DNA of 64,000 nucleotides. Source: Brevibacterium sp. S111 (GTDB lineage Bacteria > Actinomycetota > Actinomycetes > Actinomycetales > Brevibacteriaceae). A program made the translations under genes and the position numbers. Location of the stretch: contig NZ_RHFH01000011.1 of the NCBI RefSeq assembly GCF_004745075.1, positions 62,001-126,000 on the forward strand, in the 5' to 3' direction. Shown one piece after another: positions 29,154 to 37,214 of this stretch; within the stretch, counting starts at the first letter, position 1; each line of letters begins with the position of its first letter. Under the pieces are notes generated by a model that was given only the letters and a program-made list of their open reading frames with translations, was not told where the DNA came from and did no database searches.

Positions 29154-29187
29154 TTCTACGCTGCGTAGAATTCTACACTCCGTAGAA
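29154..29187. promoter_or_regulatory. Two head-to-tail 17-bp palindromes at the cydA promoter
   Basis: TTCTACGCTGCGTAGAA (29154-29170, perfect 7-bp arms) directly abuts TTCTACACTCCGTAGAA (29171-29187, one mismatch). At their junction the minus strand reads TAGAAT (29170-29175), a good -10 for cydA, so occupancy would block the promoter. The adjacent BlaI-family gene is the obvious candidate ligand. They do not match a Rex site. Confidence 0.7.
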
Positions 29188-29365
29188 CCGGCACCGTAAC
29201 CGTTTCGTCATTCAAGATTCCCTGTACCAAGTATGCCCCTCCCCTGCCGCGGGAGACCAGCGTCGATCAGCGGGCGCCACACAGCCGCCTGCCTGGAATT
29301 CGACAGACTGTAGAGATATACTCTTGTTGTACCGGCCGACGAAGAAGACTGAGGACTTAAGAACT

Positions 29366-29728
29366 GTGGGAACACTGGGTGAACTCGAACGCAGCGTCAT
29401 GGACGCCATCTGGGTCCATGACGACGGATTGAGTGCCGCCGAGCTCCGCGACGTACTCTCGGATCGAGAGCTCGCTCTGACGACGGTCCATACTGTCCTC
29501 TCCCGCCTGGAGAAGAAGGGCTTCGTCACTCGCGACCGGAGCATTCGCCCGCATCGCTACCTCGCGGTATCCACTCGCGAAGACCACGTGGCGGAGCTGA
29601 TGACCGAGATGCTCTCGCAGGCCCCGGACCGTCAGGCCGTCCTCGCACGCTTCCTCGGCACCGTCACGGAAGCCGACACCAAGGCGCTGCGCAACCTGCT
29701 CGGACGCAATCACTCGACGCAGTCCTGA
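29366..29728 (+). CDS. BlaI/MecI/CopY family transcriptional repressor
   Basis: With GTG at 29366 the protein is 120 aa, typical for the family. The winged helix includes LGELERSVMDAIWVHDDGLS, AAELRDVLSDRELALTTVHT and VLSRLEKKGFVTRDRS; the C-terminal dimerisation part holds the region cleaved in BlaI relatives. AGGA lies about 10 nt upstream. A TTG at 29324 would give 14 more residues. The M56 protease gene follows 18 nt after the stop, forming a BlaI/BlaR-like pair. No beta-lactamase gene is nearby. Divergence from cydA suggests that the cyd operon is a target. Confidence 0.88.
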   Translation: MGTLGELERSVMDAIWVHDDGLSAAELRDVLSDRELALTTVHTVLSRLEKKGFVTRDRSIRPHRYLAVSTREDHVAELMTEMLSQAPDRQAVLARFLGTVTEADTKALRNLLGRNHSTQS

Positions 29729-29746
29729 CCCAGGTCGGTCACCTCA

Positions 29747-30640
29747 ATGACCATCGTGGGCTTGATTCTGGCCGTGCTGGCGTTTCTGCTGGCATGGCCG
29801 ATTCCTGCGGCTCTCGCGCGCTTTCGCGGTGATCCGATCTCCGAGGTCGTCCTCTGGCAGGCCGTCGGCCTCTCCGGTGGGCTCTCCCTCATCGGAGCCG
29901 CACTCGCTTTCGCCGTTGCTCCCGGAACGACCAGTCTGCCTCAGGGACTCCTCGAACTGCTGCGCGGTGAAGCCCATACTCAGCTTTCGCTGGTGGCATG
30001 GGTCTTCCTCATCATCGCCGTCCTCCTCATCGGCCGACTGCTCGGCTGCCTGGTTCTGACCTTCTATTCGGCGAGGAAGGCGCGCCTGCGCCACGATGAG
30101 ATCCTCCACCTGCTCAGCGAGCCCTCGGCGACCTACCCCGATACGCGGATCATCAGCACCGACGAAGTGGTCGCGTACTGTCTGCCGAAAGGACCGCGGA
30201 AGGGCACTGCTGTGCTCTCCACCGGTCTGATCAAGGCCCTCGATGAGAACGAACGCACCGCGGTCATCGCGCACGAGCGGGCGCATCTGGACTTCCGGCA
30301 CGACGTGCTCGTCATTCCCTTCGCCGCTTGGCACCGCGCTCTGCCCTACTTCTCTGCCACGGCGATCGGTCTCAACTCGGTGAATCGGCTCATCGAGCTC
30401 ATGGCCGATGATCAGGCACGAGAGCGCGTGGATCCGCAGATCCTCGCTCAGGCCGTGCAGTCGGCGGCCGAGATGAACCCCGAGCACCGCGGTGGCCTCT
30501 CGGCACAGCGCATCCGCAGGCTCTCCCATCCCTTGGACTCGACACGGATCCCCGTGCGACTGATGTCGATCGGGTTGGCCGCAGTGCTGCTGCTCGTCCC
30601 GACCCTTCTCATCCTCACGCCCGCTGCCTTCGGCATCTGA
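29747..30640 (+). CDS. M56 family (BlaR1-like) membrane metalloprotease
   Basis: The protein is 297 aa. Membrane helices are at about residues 2-22, 37-57, 80-105 and 274-294. The zinc site HExxH is in VIAHERAHLDFRHD, and the downstream acidic residue of the family is in IELMADDQARERVD. It lacks the extracytoplasmic penicillin-binding sensor domain of BlaR1. It probably cleaves or otherwise releases the adjacent BlaI-type repressor in response to an unknown signal. It is the second gene of the pair and is convergent with parE (47 bp apart). Confidence 0.85.
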   Translation: MTIVGLILAVLAFLLAWPIPAALARFRGDPISEVVLWQAVGLSGGLSLIGAALAFAVAPGTTSLPQGLLELLRGEAHTQLSLVAWVFLIIAVLLIGRLLGCLVLTFYSARKARLRHDEILHLLSEPSATYPDTRIISTDEVVAYCLPKGPRKGTAVLSTGLIKALDENERTAVIAHERAHLDFRHDVLVIPFAAWHRALPYFSATAIGLNSVNRLIELMADDQARERVDPQILAQAVQSAAEMNPEHRGGLSAQRIRRLSHPLDSTRIPVRLMSIGLAAVLLLVPTLLILTPAAFGI

Positions 30641-30687
30641 TTACCGGCGCGGGCGATCGTCCGCGACGGCGGGCGGACAGCGGCGGT

Positions 30688-32799
30688 TCAGCTGTCGATG
30701 CGCTCGGCGTCGAGGACGGCGGCACCGGAGACGATGAATTCCTTGCGCGGCCCCACGGAGGAGCCCATGAGGAGTTCGAAGGTGTTCTCCGCCGCCTCGG
30801 CGTCGGCCATCGTCACTCGCCGCAGCGTGCGCATCCCCGGGTCCATCGTCGTCTCGGCCAGCTGGTCGGCGTCCATCTCCCCCAGGCCCTTGTAGCGCTG
30901 GATCGGCTCCTTGTACACCTTCTTCTGCTTCTCGAGCTTCTTCAGCAGAGCATGCAGCTCGGCCTCCGAATAGGTGTAGACGACGTCATTCGGGGTGCCG
31001 CGCTTCGTGACGACCTCGACCCGGTGCAGCGGCGGCACGGCTGCGAAGACCCGCCCCTGCTCGACCAGCGGCTTCATGTACCGGAAGAAGAGGGTGAGCA
31101 GCAGAGTGCGGATGTGCGCCCCGTCGACGTCGGCATCGGTCATGATGATCACTCGTCCGTACCGGGCCGATTCGAGGTCGAAGCTGCGTCCGGAGCCGGC
31201 ACCGATGACCTGGATGAGGGCCGAGCATTCGACGTTGGCGAGCATGTCCGCCAGGGTCGCCTTCTGCACGTTGAGGATCTTTCCGCGGATGGGGAACAGT
31301 GCCTGATGGTCGGAGTTCCGTGCGGCCTTGGCCGTGCCCATCGCCGAATCGCCTTCGACGATGAACAGTTCGGTGTTCTCCACTCCGTTGTCACGGCAGT
31401 CATAGAGCTTCGCCGGCAGCGAGGAGGCCTCCAGCGCGGTCTTGCGGCGCTGGTTCTCCTTGTGGGTGCGAGCGGAGATACGCGACTTCATCTCCGCGAC
31501 GACCTTCTCCAAGAGGACCGCGGCCTGCTGCTTCTCCGCCCGCTTCGTCGACGAGAGCACATCGCCGAGCTGGGATTCGACGGTCTTGGCAACGATCTGC
31601 CGAACTGCGGCCGTGCCGAGGACCTCCTTGGTCTGGCCCTCGAACTGGGGCTCGGCCAGCTGCACGGTGACCACAGCGGTGAGCCCGGCCATGACATCGT
31701 CTTTTTCGAGTTTGTCCTTGCCGACCTTGAGTTTCCGCGCATTGGCCTCGACGGCCTTGCGCATCGCCTTCAGGCAGGCCTGTTCGAACCCCGCGAGGTG
31801 GGTGCCGCCGTGCGGCGTGGCCACGACGTTGACGAAGGTCTTGAGCTTCGTGTCATAGCCGGTCCCCCAGCGCAGTGCGATGTCGATGCCGACCTCGCGT
31901 TCGACCTCCTTGGATTCGAGGTGCCCAGAGGCGTCGAGCACCGGCACCGTTTCCTTGAAGGTGCCCGTGTTCTGCAGCCGCCATGTGTCGGTGATCGGCG
32001 GGTCGATGGAGAGATGGTCGACGAACTCCGTGATGCCGCCGTCGAACTTGAAGATCTCCTCGCGCTCGGCGATGACGGCACCGGTCTCGTCCCGGGCGAC
32101 ACCGCGACGGTCGACGATGCGGATCTCGAGCCCGGGAACGAGGAAAGCGGTCTGCCGAGCTCGTTCGACGAGGTGCTGATAGTCGAACTGAGCCTTGGCC
32201 AGGAAGATCTGCGGATCCGCCCAGTACTGCACACGCGTGCCGGTGACTCCGCGCTTGGCCTTGCCGACGACGTCGAGACCCGTCGGCTCGTGGAACTCTT
32301 CGAAGGGGTTGTCCGGACTCGTGGTCCCGGCGGAGTCGTCGAAACGACCGGGCACACCACGCCGGAAAGACATCTTGTGGACCTTCGACCCGCGCGTGAC
32401 CTCGACGTCGAGGCGTGCGGACAGGGCGTTGACGACTGAGGCGCCGACGCCGTGGAGGCCGCCGGAGGCCGCATAGGAGGATCCGCCGAATTTGCCGCCG
32501 GCGTGGAGCTTGGTCATGACGACCTCGACTCCGGTCAGTCCGGTCTTCGGTTCGATGTCGACGGGGATGCCGCGGCCCTGGTCGGTGACGGCGACCGATC
32601 CGTCGGGGGCGAGTTCGATGAGGATGCCGGATCCGTGCCCGCCGAGAGCCTCATCGACGGAGTTGTCGATGATCTCCCACAGGCAGTGCATGAGACCGCG
32701 GGAGTCGGTCGTGCCGATGTACATTCCCGGGCGTTTGCGCACCGCCTCGAGACCGGACAGGACCGACAGATGTCTGGCGCCGTAGCTTTCGTCTTCCAC
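30688..32799 (-). CDS. parE: DNA topoisomerase IV subunit B (ParE; GyrB-like)
   Basis: The protein is 703 aa. The GHKL ATPase N-terminus reads RKRPGMYIGTTDSRGLMHCL, EIIDNSVDEALGG, DQGRGIPVDI and SGGLHGVGASVVNALS. The Toprim domain has FIVEGDSAMGTAKAARNSDH, then DADVDGAHIRTLLLTLFFR. The C-terminus has QRYKGLGEMDADQLAETTMD. I call ParE rather than GyrB from its position near sigA, its size and the absence of gyrA/recF neighbours; sequence comparison would settle this. GTG start with GAGAGGAAA upstream. It is divergent from the amidase gene. parC is not in the window. Confidence 0.9.
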   Translation of the reverse strand: MEDESYGARHLSVLSGLEAVRKRPGMYIGTTDSRGLMHCLWEIIDNSVDEALGGHGSGILIELAPDGSVAVTDQGRGIPVDIEPKTGLTGVEVVMTKLHAGGKFGGSSYAASGGLHGVGASVVNALSARLDVEVTRGSKVHKMSFRRGVPGRFDDSAGTTSPDNPFEEFHEPTGLDVVGKAKRGVTGTRVQYWADPQIFLAKAQFDYQHLVERARQTAFLVPGLEIRIVDRRGVARDETGAVIAEREEIFKFDGGITEFVDHLSIDPPITDTWRLQNTGTFKETVPVLDASGHLESKEVEREVGIDIALRWGTGYDTKLKTFVNVVATPHGGTHLAGFEQACLKAMRKAVEANARKLKVGKDKLEKDDVMAGLTAVVTVQLAEPQFEGQTKEVLGTAAVRQIVAKTVESQLGDVLSSTKRAEKQQAAVLLEKVVAEMKSRISARTHKENQRRKTALEASSLPAKLYDCRDNGVENTELFIVEGDSAMGTAKAARNSDHQALFPIRGKILNVQKATLADMLANVECSALIQVIGAGSGRSFDLESARYGRVIIMTDADVDGAHIRTLLLTLFFRYMKPLVEQGRVFAAVPPLHRVEVVTKRGTPNDVVYTYSEAELHALLKKLEKQKKVYKEPIQRYKGLGEMDADQLAETTMDPGMRTLRRVTMADAEAAENTFELLMGSSVGPRKEFIVSGAAVLDAERIDS

Positions 32800-32913
32800 A
32801 GATTTCCTCTCGTTCGATTAAATTCTAATCGTTGCGGGCTCTGCGCCCTATTCCCTGCGGGCCGTGTCGAGATGAGTTTCGCTCATTTCCGGTGCCCGAC
32901 CGGGTTCGGCTGA

Positions 32914-32919
32914 GACAAT
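32914..32919 (+). promoter_or_regulatory. Possible -10-like hexamer before the amidase start
   Basis: GACAAT is followed by 7 nt and the ATG at 32927. The same hexamer precedes DUF3093 at 19120-19125. It is one base off TANNNT, so this is weak. Confidence 0.25.
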
Positions 32920-32926
32920 GGGACTC

Positions 32927-33772
32927 ATGCGTCGTCGCCTTCTCCCTGCCGCCCTCGTCCTGTCCGCCGCACTCTGCCTGCCCGGTCTCGTCGCCTGCGG
33001 GGAGGAGACCACCCCCGGTGCGGACACGACGACCCCGGCATCCGGCACGGCAGCAGCGACCGAACCGGCAGGTGAGCGCACGTCCGACACCGACGCCGGG
33101 GCCGCCTCGGCGAGTGACCCGGCCGAGGTCGACCTCAGTGGGAAGACGATCGCCGTCGATCCCGGCCACAACGGCGGCAATGCCGCCGCCCCGGCGAAGA
33201 TCAATCGGCCCGTCCCCGATGGTCGCGGCGGCACGAAGCCGTGCAACACCACGGGCACCTCGACGAACTCGGACTATCCGGAGGCCGACTTCACCTGGGC
33301 GGTGGCGAAGAAGCTGCGGCACTCCCTCGAACAGGCTGGGGCGACGGTCGTGCTCAGCCGCAAGGACAACAAGGGGGTGGGGCCGTGCGTGGATGAGCGC
33401 GGCACCTTCGCCGATGACGCCGATCTGCTCGTGAGCATCCACGCCAACGGCAGCGAATCGAGTTCGGTCCGGGGCTTCCACATCATCGTGGCCGACCCCG
33501 GCGAAGACGAGAAGACCGAGAAGGCCTCCGTCTCTCTGGCGAAGTCGCTGGGCTCGGCGATGGGTGAGACGTTCACCCCGAATCAGGCCTACGGGAAGGA
33601 TGCGATCAGCCGTCGCCCCGATCTGGCGGGCCTGAACAATGCCTCCGTGCCCGCTGTCATCGTCGAATGCGGGGAGATGCGCAACCCCGCCGAAGCGAAG
33701 CTCATGGAGTCGAAGTCCGGGCAGTCGAAATACGCGGCGGCGCTCTTCGACGGCATCGTCGACTGGTTCTGA
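32927..33772 (+). CDS. N-acetylmuramoyl-L-alanine amidase, lipoprotein (Amidase_3)
   Basis: The protein is 281 aa. A lipoprotein signal peptide (RRRLLPAALVLSAALCLPG) ends at lipobox LVAC with Cys24. A Thr/Ala/Glu-rich linker runs to about residue 70. The Amidase_3 domain follows, with zinc ligands in AVDPGHNGGN and SIHANGSE and the catalytic Glu region in AVIVECGEMRNPAE. It should cleave the lactyl-Ala bond of peptidoglycan outside the membrane. ATG at 32918 would add three residues. It is divergent from parE and convergent with sigA. Confidence 0.9.
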   Translation: MRRRLLPAALVLSAALCLPGLVACGEETTPGADTTTPASGTAAATEPAGERTSDTDAGAASASDPAEVDLSGKTIAVDPGHNGGNAAAPAKINRPVPDGRGGTKPCNTTGTSTNSDYPEADFTWAVAKKLRHSLEQAGATVVLSRKDNKGVGPCVDERGTFADDADLLVSIHANGSESSSVRGFHIIVADPGEDEKTEKASVSLAKSLGSAMGETFTPNQAYGKDAISRRPDLAGLNNASVPAVIVECGEMRNPAEAKLMESKSGQSKYAAALFDGIVDWF

Positions 33773-33836
33773 CTTCACGGAGGTCGACGGTCAACAGCTT
33801 CTGACTTCACCGAGGTCGCCGGGTTCTGACTTCGCG
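33767..33836. repeat. Three direct repeats starting at the amidase stop codon
   Basis: TTCTGACTTCACGGAGGTCG begins at 33767 and includes the last codon and stop of the amidase gene. A near-identical copy begins at 33799 (22 of 24 bp the same) and a truncated copy at 33824. They lie between the amidase stop and the terminator. Confidence 0.7.
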
Positions 33837-33853
33837 AACAGGGCCCTCGGACG

Positions 33854-33888
33854 CCGCACGCCCCGAGGGGCGTCCCCGGGGCGTGCGG
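33854..33888. terminator. Hairpin terminator between amidase and sigA
   Basis: CCGCACGCCCCG and CGGGGCGTGCGG form a perfect 12-bp stem with an 11-nt G/C-rich loop. It serves the convergent amidase and sigA genes. Confidence 0.8.
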
Positions 33889-33915
33889 TCTCGTGTGGGC
33901 GGGCTCAGCCGCTCA

Positions 33916-35385
33916 TCAGTCGAGGTAGTCGCGCAGCACCTGCGAGCGTGACGGGTGGCGCAGCTTCGCCATCGTCTTCGACTCTATCTGGCGGATGCGT
34001 TCACGGGTGACCCCGTAGACCTTGCCGATCTCATCGAGGGTCTTCGGCTGTCCGTCGTTGAGTCCGAAGCGCATGGACACGACACCGGCTTCGCGCTCGG
34101 AGAGCGTGTCGAGGACCGAATGCAGCTGCTCCTGCAGGAGTGTGAAGCTCACCGAATCCGAGGGCACGACCGCCTCGGAGTCTTCGATGAGGTCGCCGAA
34201 CTCCGAATCGCCGTCTTCGCCCAGGGGCGTGTGCAGCGAGATGGGCTCACGCCCGTACTTCTGCACCTCGACGACGCGCTCGGGCGTCATGTCGAGCTCC
34301 TTCGCGAGCTCTTCCGGGGTCGGTTCGCGTCCGAGATCCTGGAGCATCTGGCGCTGCACACGAGCGAGCTTGTTGATGACCTCGACCATGTGCACGGGAA
34401 TGCGGATGGTGCGAGCCTGGTCGGCCATGGCGCGGGTGATGGCCTGGCGGATCCACCACGTGGCATAGGTCGAGAATTTGAAGCCCTTGGTGTAGTCGAA
34501 CTTCTCAACGGCGCGGATGAGGCCCAGGTTGCCTTCCTGGATGAGGTCGAGGAACAGCATGCCGCGTCCGGTGTAGCGCTTGGCCAGGGACACGACGAGG
34601 CGGAGGTTGGCTTCGAGGAGGTGGTTCTTCGCGATCCGACCGTCGTGGATGATCCACTTGTAGTCCATCGTCTCGCGCGGATCACTGACCTCACCGGCGT
34701 CGAGGAGGTGCTCGGCGTACATGCCGGCCTCGATCCGCTTGGCCAGGTCGACCTCCTCGGCGGCGTTGAGCAGGGCCACCTTGCCGATCTGCTTGAGGTA
34801 GTCCTTGACGGGGTCCGCGGTCGCACCTGCGGACACGACCTGCTGTGCAGGAGCGTCTTCCTCGTCGGCGTCGGAGACGATGAAGCCGCCGGCTTCGGCG
34901 ACGGCTGCGTTCTTCTCCTTCTCCTCCGAGTTCTTCGTCTCGGTCGCCTCCGCGGGGCTCTCCTCGGTGGCGAGTGCGTCCGCGGCCGGCTCGACCTCTT
35001 CGGTGGTGTCGATGTCTTCGACGGTCTTCTTCGCCTTGGTCGCCTTCTTCGCGTCCTTGGCTGCGGCCGCCTTCGTGGTGGTCTTCTTCGGTGCCGCGGT
35101 CGACTTGGCCGCAGTGGCCTTCGCTGCCGTGGTCTTCGTCGCGGCGGATTTCGCAGCGGCCGGCTTCTTCGTGGCGGTGGTCTTGGCCTGCGCGGCCTTC
35201 TCAACCTTCGCCGCGGTCGCCTTCGTCGTCGCCTTCTTCGCTCCGGCGGTGGTCGACGCCTTCGTCGTCTTCTTCGCGGTGGACTTCGACGCCGCAGTGG
35301 TCTTGGATCCACCGGTCGAGGTCTTGCCGGCCGTTCCCTCCGACTTCTCTGTCACCGTTGTGGTTTCCTTGTCGACTCTCGGCAC
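33916..35385 (-). CDS. sigA: Principal RNA polymerase sigma factor (SigA/RpoD/HrdB)
   Basis: The protein is 489 aa. Residues about 15-120 are a Lys/Ala/Thr-rich, histone H1-like tail, followed by an acidic stretch to about 180. Region 1.2 starts at [16 protein letters not shown], region 2 includes [20 protein letters not shown] and [20 protein letters not shown], and region 4.2 is [20 protein letters not shown]. This is the essential group 1 sigma factor. GTG at 35385 is chosen for its AAAGGTGA ribosome site; the open frame extends to 35445 with ATG at 35424. Convergent with the amidase gene. Confidence 0.95.
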   Translation of the reverse strand: MPRVDKETTTVTEKSEGTAGKTSTGGSKTTAASKSTAKKTTKASTTAGAKKATTKATAAKVEKAAQAKTTATKKPAAAKSAATKTTAAKATAAKSTAAPKKTTTKAAAAKDAKKATKAKKTVEDIDTTEEVEPAADALATEESPAEATETKNSEEKEKNAAVAEAGGFIVSDADEEDAPAQQVVSAGATADPVKDYLKQIGKVALLNAAEEVDLAKRIEAGMYAEHLLDAGEVSDPRETMDYKWIIHDGRIAKNHLLEANLRLVVSLAKRYTGRGMLFLDLIQEGNLGLIRAVEKFDYTKGFKFSTYATWWIRQAITRAMADQARTIRIPVHMVEVINKLARVQRQMLQDLGREPTPEELAKELDMTPERVVEVQKYGREPISLHTPLGEDGDSEFGDLIEDSEAVVPSDSVSFTLLQEQLHSVLDTLSEREAGVVSMRFGLNDGQPKTLDEIGKVYGVTRERIRQIESKTMAKLRHPSRSQVLRDYLD

Positions 35386-35732
35386 GTGTTCACCTTTCGC
35401 GAGCGTTGAAACTTCCCCATGCATTCGGACAGTACTAAGACCCAAGTCAAGTGGTCCGAGTACGGTCCGGAGCGAACGCAGAGTCCGCCCATCATGCTAT
35501 GACTGGGTCAACGCCTAATTTTCGCACGTTATTCCCGGCATTGCGAATCGGGGCTGCGCAAGTCCCGGGCACCGTGCCGACGCTCTGTCTGGGCGAACAC
35601 CGCGCCCGTCGGTTCTGTTCCCTCTTTCCTCCGCGCCGGTCTTTCGTCGTCGCCGGACTTTCCTGTGCGGCGGTCGCTCCTCCGCGCCGGCTTTCCTCCG
35701 CGCTGGTCGTTCCTCCGCGCCGGTGCGCCCGT
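35386..35732. other. Intergenic gap upstream of sigA with degenerate tandem repeats
   Basis: About 350 bp lie between sigA and the DUF4192 stop. The part near 35400-35530 is less GC-rich and should hold the sigA promoter; a TACTGT hexamer near 35430 on the minus strand is a weak -10 candidate. From about 35624 to 35733 there are about five imperfect copies of TTTCCTCCGCGCCGGT. No gene is seen. Confidence 0.5.
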
Positions 35733-36962
35733 TCACAGGGGTGCGCCCTCGGTGTCCATGAGCCAGCGCGGCAGGAAGCCCCTCTTCACAGCGTTCGCGA
35801 TGAGCCCGGCCAGCCCGTGCTCGGGTTCGAGGTCGAGGGCGGCCAGAGCGTAGTTCTCTGCCATCGTCGACCCGCCCAGTGCCCATTCGAACCATGCGAT
35901 GACCGAATATGCCGTGGCTCGCACCTGGGGGTGACCGACCGGCAGGTATTCCTTGAGGAAGGCGATGGACAGCAGCACATCGCGCGGGTGCGGAGCACGT
36001 TCGGAGAGCCCGATGAGCTCCCGCGCCGCGTCGGCCCGGCGACTCGAGTCCCAGCAGAGTTCGCGCAGTCGGTCGCCGTCGGCGTCGAGGACGCGAGCGG
36101 GCGGGAAGTCCGGGTGGTCGAAGCTGAGGATCATCTCGAGTGCGTCCCTCGACCATTTCTCGGCGAGGAGGGTGTCTAGGGCCATCACTGTCGGCAGCTC
36201 CATGAGGGCCTGCAGCCGGGCGATGTCGAGGGGCTCCTCACCGTCGCGCATCGCGTTCAGGCGGGGATAGAGTTCGGCGAAGATCGTGAAGGCCTCCCCC
36301 ATGCCCATCCATTCCTCTTCGCGTCCGCGCCTGCTGTCGGCGAAGGCTTCGGCCGACAGCGGAGCGATGACGAGCTCTTCGGGGGCGCTGACCGGATTGG
36401 ATCCGCCGGCCACAAGTTCCGTCGCACACGCCGAGGTGGTCGCTGCGATCAGGGGTGTGCTGTCGTATCCGTCGTGGTCGATGCGCCCGAATCGGTCCCT
36501 GCTCACCCACCAGGCGCTGAGTGTGTCGATCCCTCTGGCGTCGAAGGTCAGTGCCAGCTCGTCGATGGCCGCACGGATGAGGCTGCGGTGGACCGCGGCG
36601 TATTCGTCGACCCGGCCGGCGGCGCCGAGGTCGCCGGTCGGTCCGCAGCCGCCGGTCGGTTCGCTGTCACCGTTCGGTTCGCACTCGGCGACCGGTTCGT
36701 AGTCGTCATCGTAGAGAACGAAGAAGATGCCGGTCACTGCGCAGGCGCGGGAGACGAGATCCGCATACCAGGTTCCTCCTTCGGAGATGATCCGCGCCGC
36801 GGTCTCCCGGTCGAAGTCGGTACGCAGGGTCGTCGAACTCGTCTGGGTCCCACCGGTCTCGGTGCCGACGATGAGCGCCACGAGACTGCGGCGAGGCGTG
36901 TAGCCGAGAGTGTGGGGGATGATTCCGATGATGTCTTCTGGTGAGCGGGCTGGTGTTCTCAT
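35733..36962 (-). CDS. DUF4192 family protein
   Basis: The protein is 409 aa. The N-terminus MRTPARSPEDIIGIIPHTLG followed by PRRSLVALIVG is the conserved start of DUF4192 proteins of actinobacteria. A short Gly/Pro/Thr-rich repeat (GDSEPTGGCGPTGDLG) interrupts the first half. The C-terminal part has ALDLEPEHGLAGLIANAVKR. The function is unknown; no catalytic motif or membrane segment is seen. ATG at 36962 has GAGGACAG upstream. Open frame further upstream to 38054 is antisense to the next gene and rejected. Confidence 0.85.
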   Translation of the reverse strand: MRTPARSPEDIIGIIPHTLGYTPRRSLVALIVGTETGGTQTSSTTLRTDFDRETAARIISEGGTWYADLVSRACAVTGIFFVLYDDDYEPVAECEPNGDSEPTGGCGPTGDLGAAGRVDEYAAVHRSLIRAAIDELALTFDARGIDTLSAWWVSRDRFGRIDHDGYDSTPLIAATTSACATELVAGGSNPVSAPEELVIAPLSAEAFADSRRGREEEWMGMGEAFTIFAELYPRLNAMRDGEEPLDIARLQALMELPTVMALDTLLAEKWSRDALEMILSFDHPDFPPARVLDADGDRLRELCWDSSRRADAARELIGLSERAPHPRDVLLSIAFLKEYLPVGHPQVRATAYSVIAWFEWALGGSTMAENYALAALDLEPEHGLAGLIANAVKRGFLPRWLMDTEGAPL

Positions 36963-37002
36963 GATCTGTCCTCGCCTGTTGTGTCCTCGTTGTGGTCTGG
37001 CA

Positions 37003-37056
37003 GTGTGGTCCGAGCTCGATGGTGCGGTCCGAACTCGTTGGTGCGGTCGAGGTTCC
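37003..37056. repeat. Three tandem 19-bp repeats upstream of DUF4192
   Basis: GTGTGGTCCGAGCTCGATG (37003-37021) is followed directly by GTGCGGTCCGAACTCGTTG (37022-37040), with 15 of 19 identical, and then a shorter related copy starting GTGCGGTCGAG. They lie 41 bp upstream of the DUF4192 ATG, in the 252-bp divergent region shared with the gene at 37215. Confidence 0.55.
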
Positions 37057-37214
37057 ACTCCATCCGATCGGCTCTGCCGACGACCAGACCTCTTCCCGTG
37101 GCTGTGGACAGCGGGAAGCGATCCACAGGCCCCCGGTGTCCGAGTCGCGGCCTTCGTCCCCACGCGGATTCGGACCGAATTGCCACGCGGGCTCCACTGA
37201 CATACAAGTGAGGG

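Noticed and set aside
29127..29365. Rex-type (TTGTGA...TCACAA) or CRP-type site at the cyd promoter
   Set aside because: No such half-sites are present; the palindromes have TTCTAC/GTAGAA arms instead.
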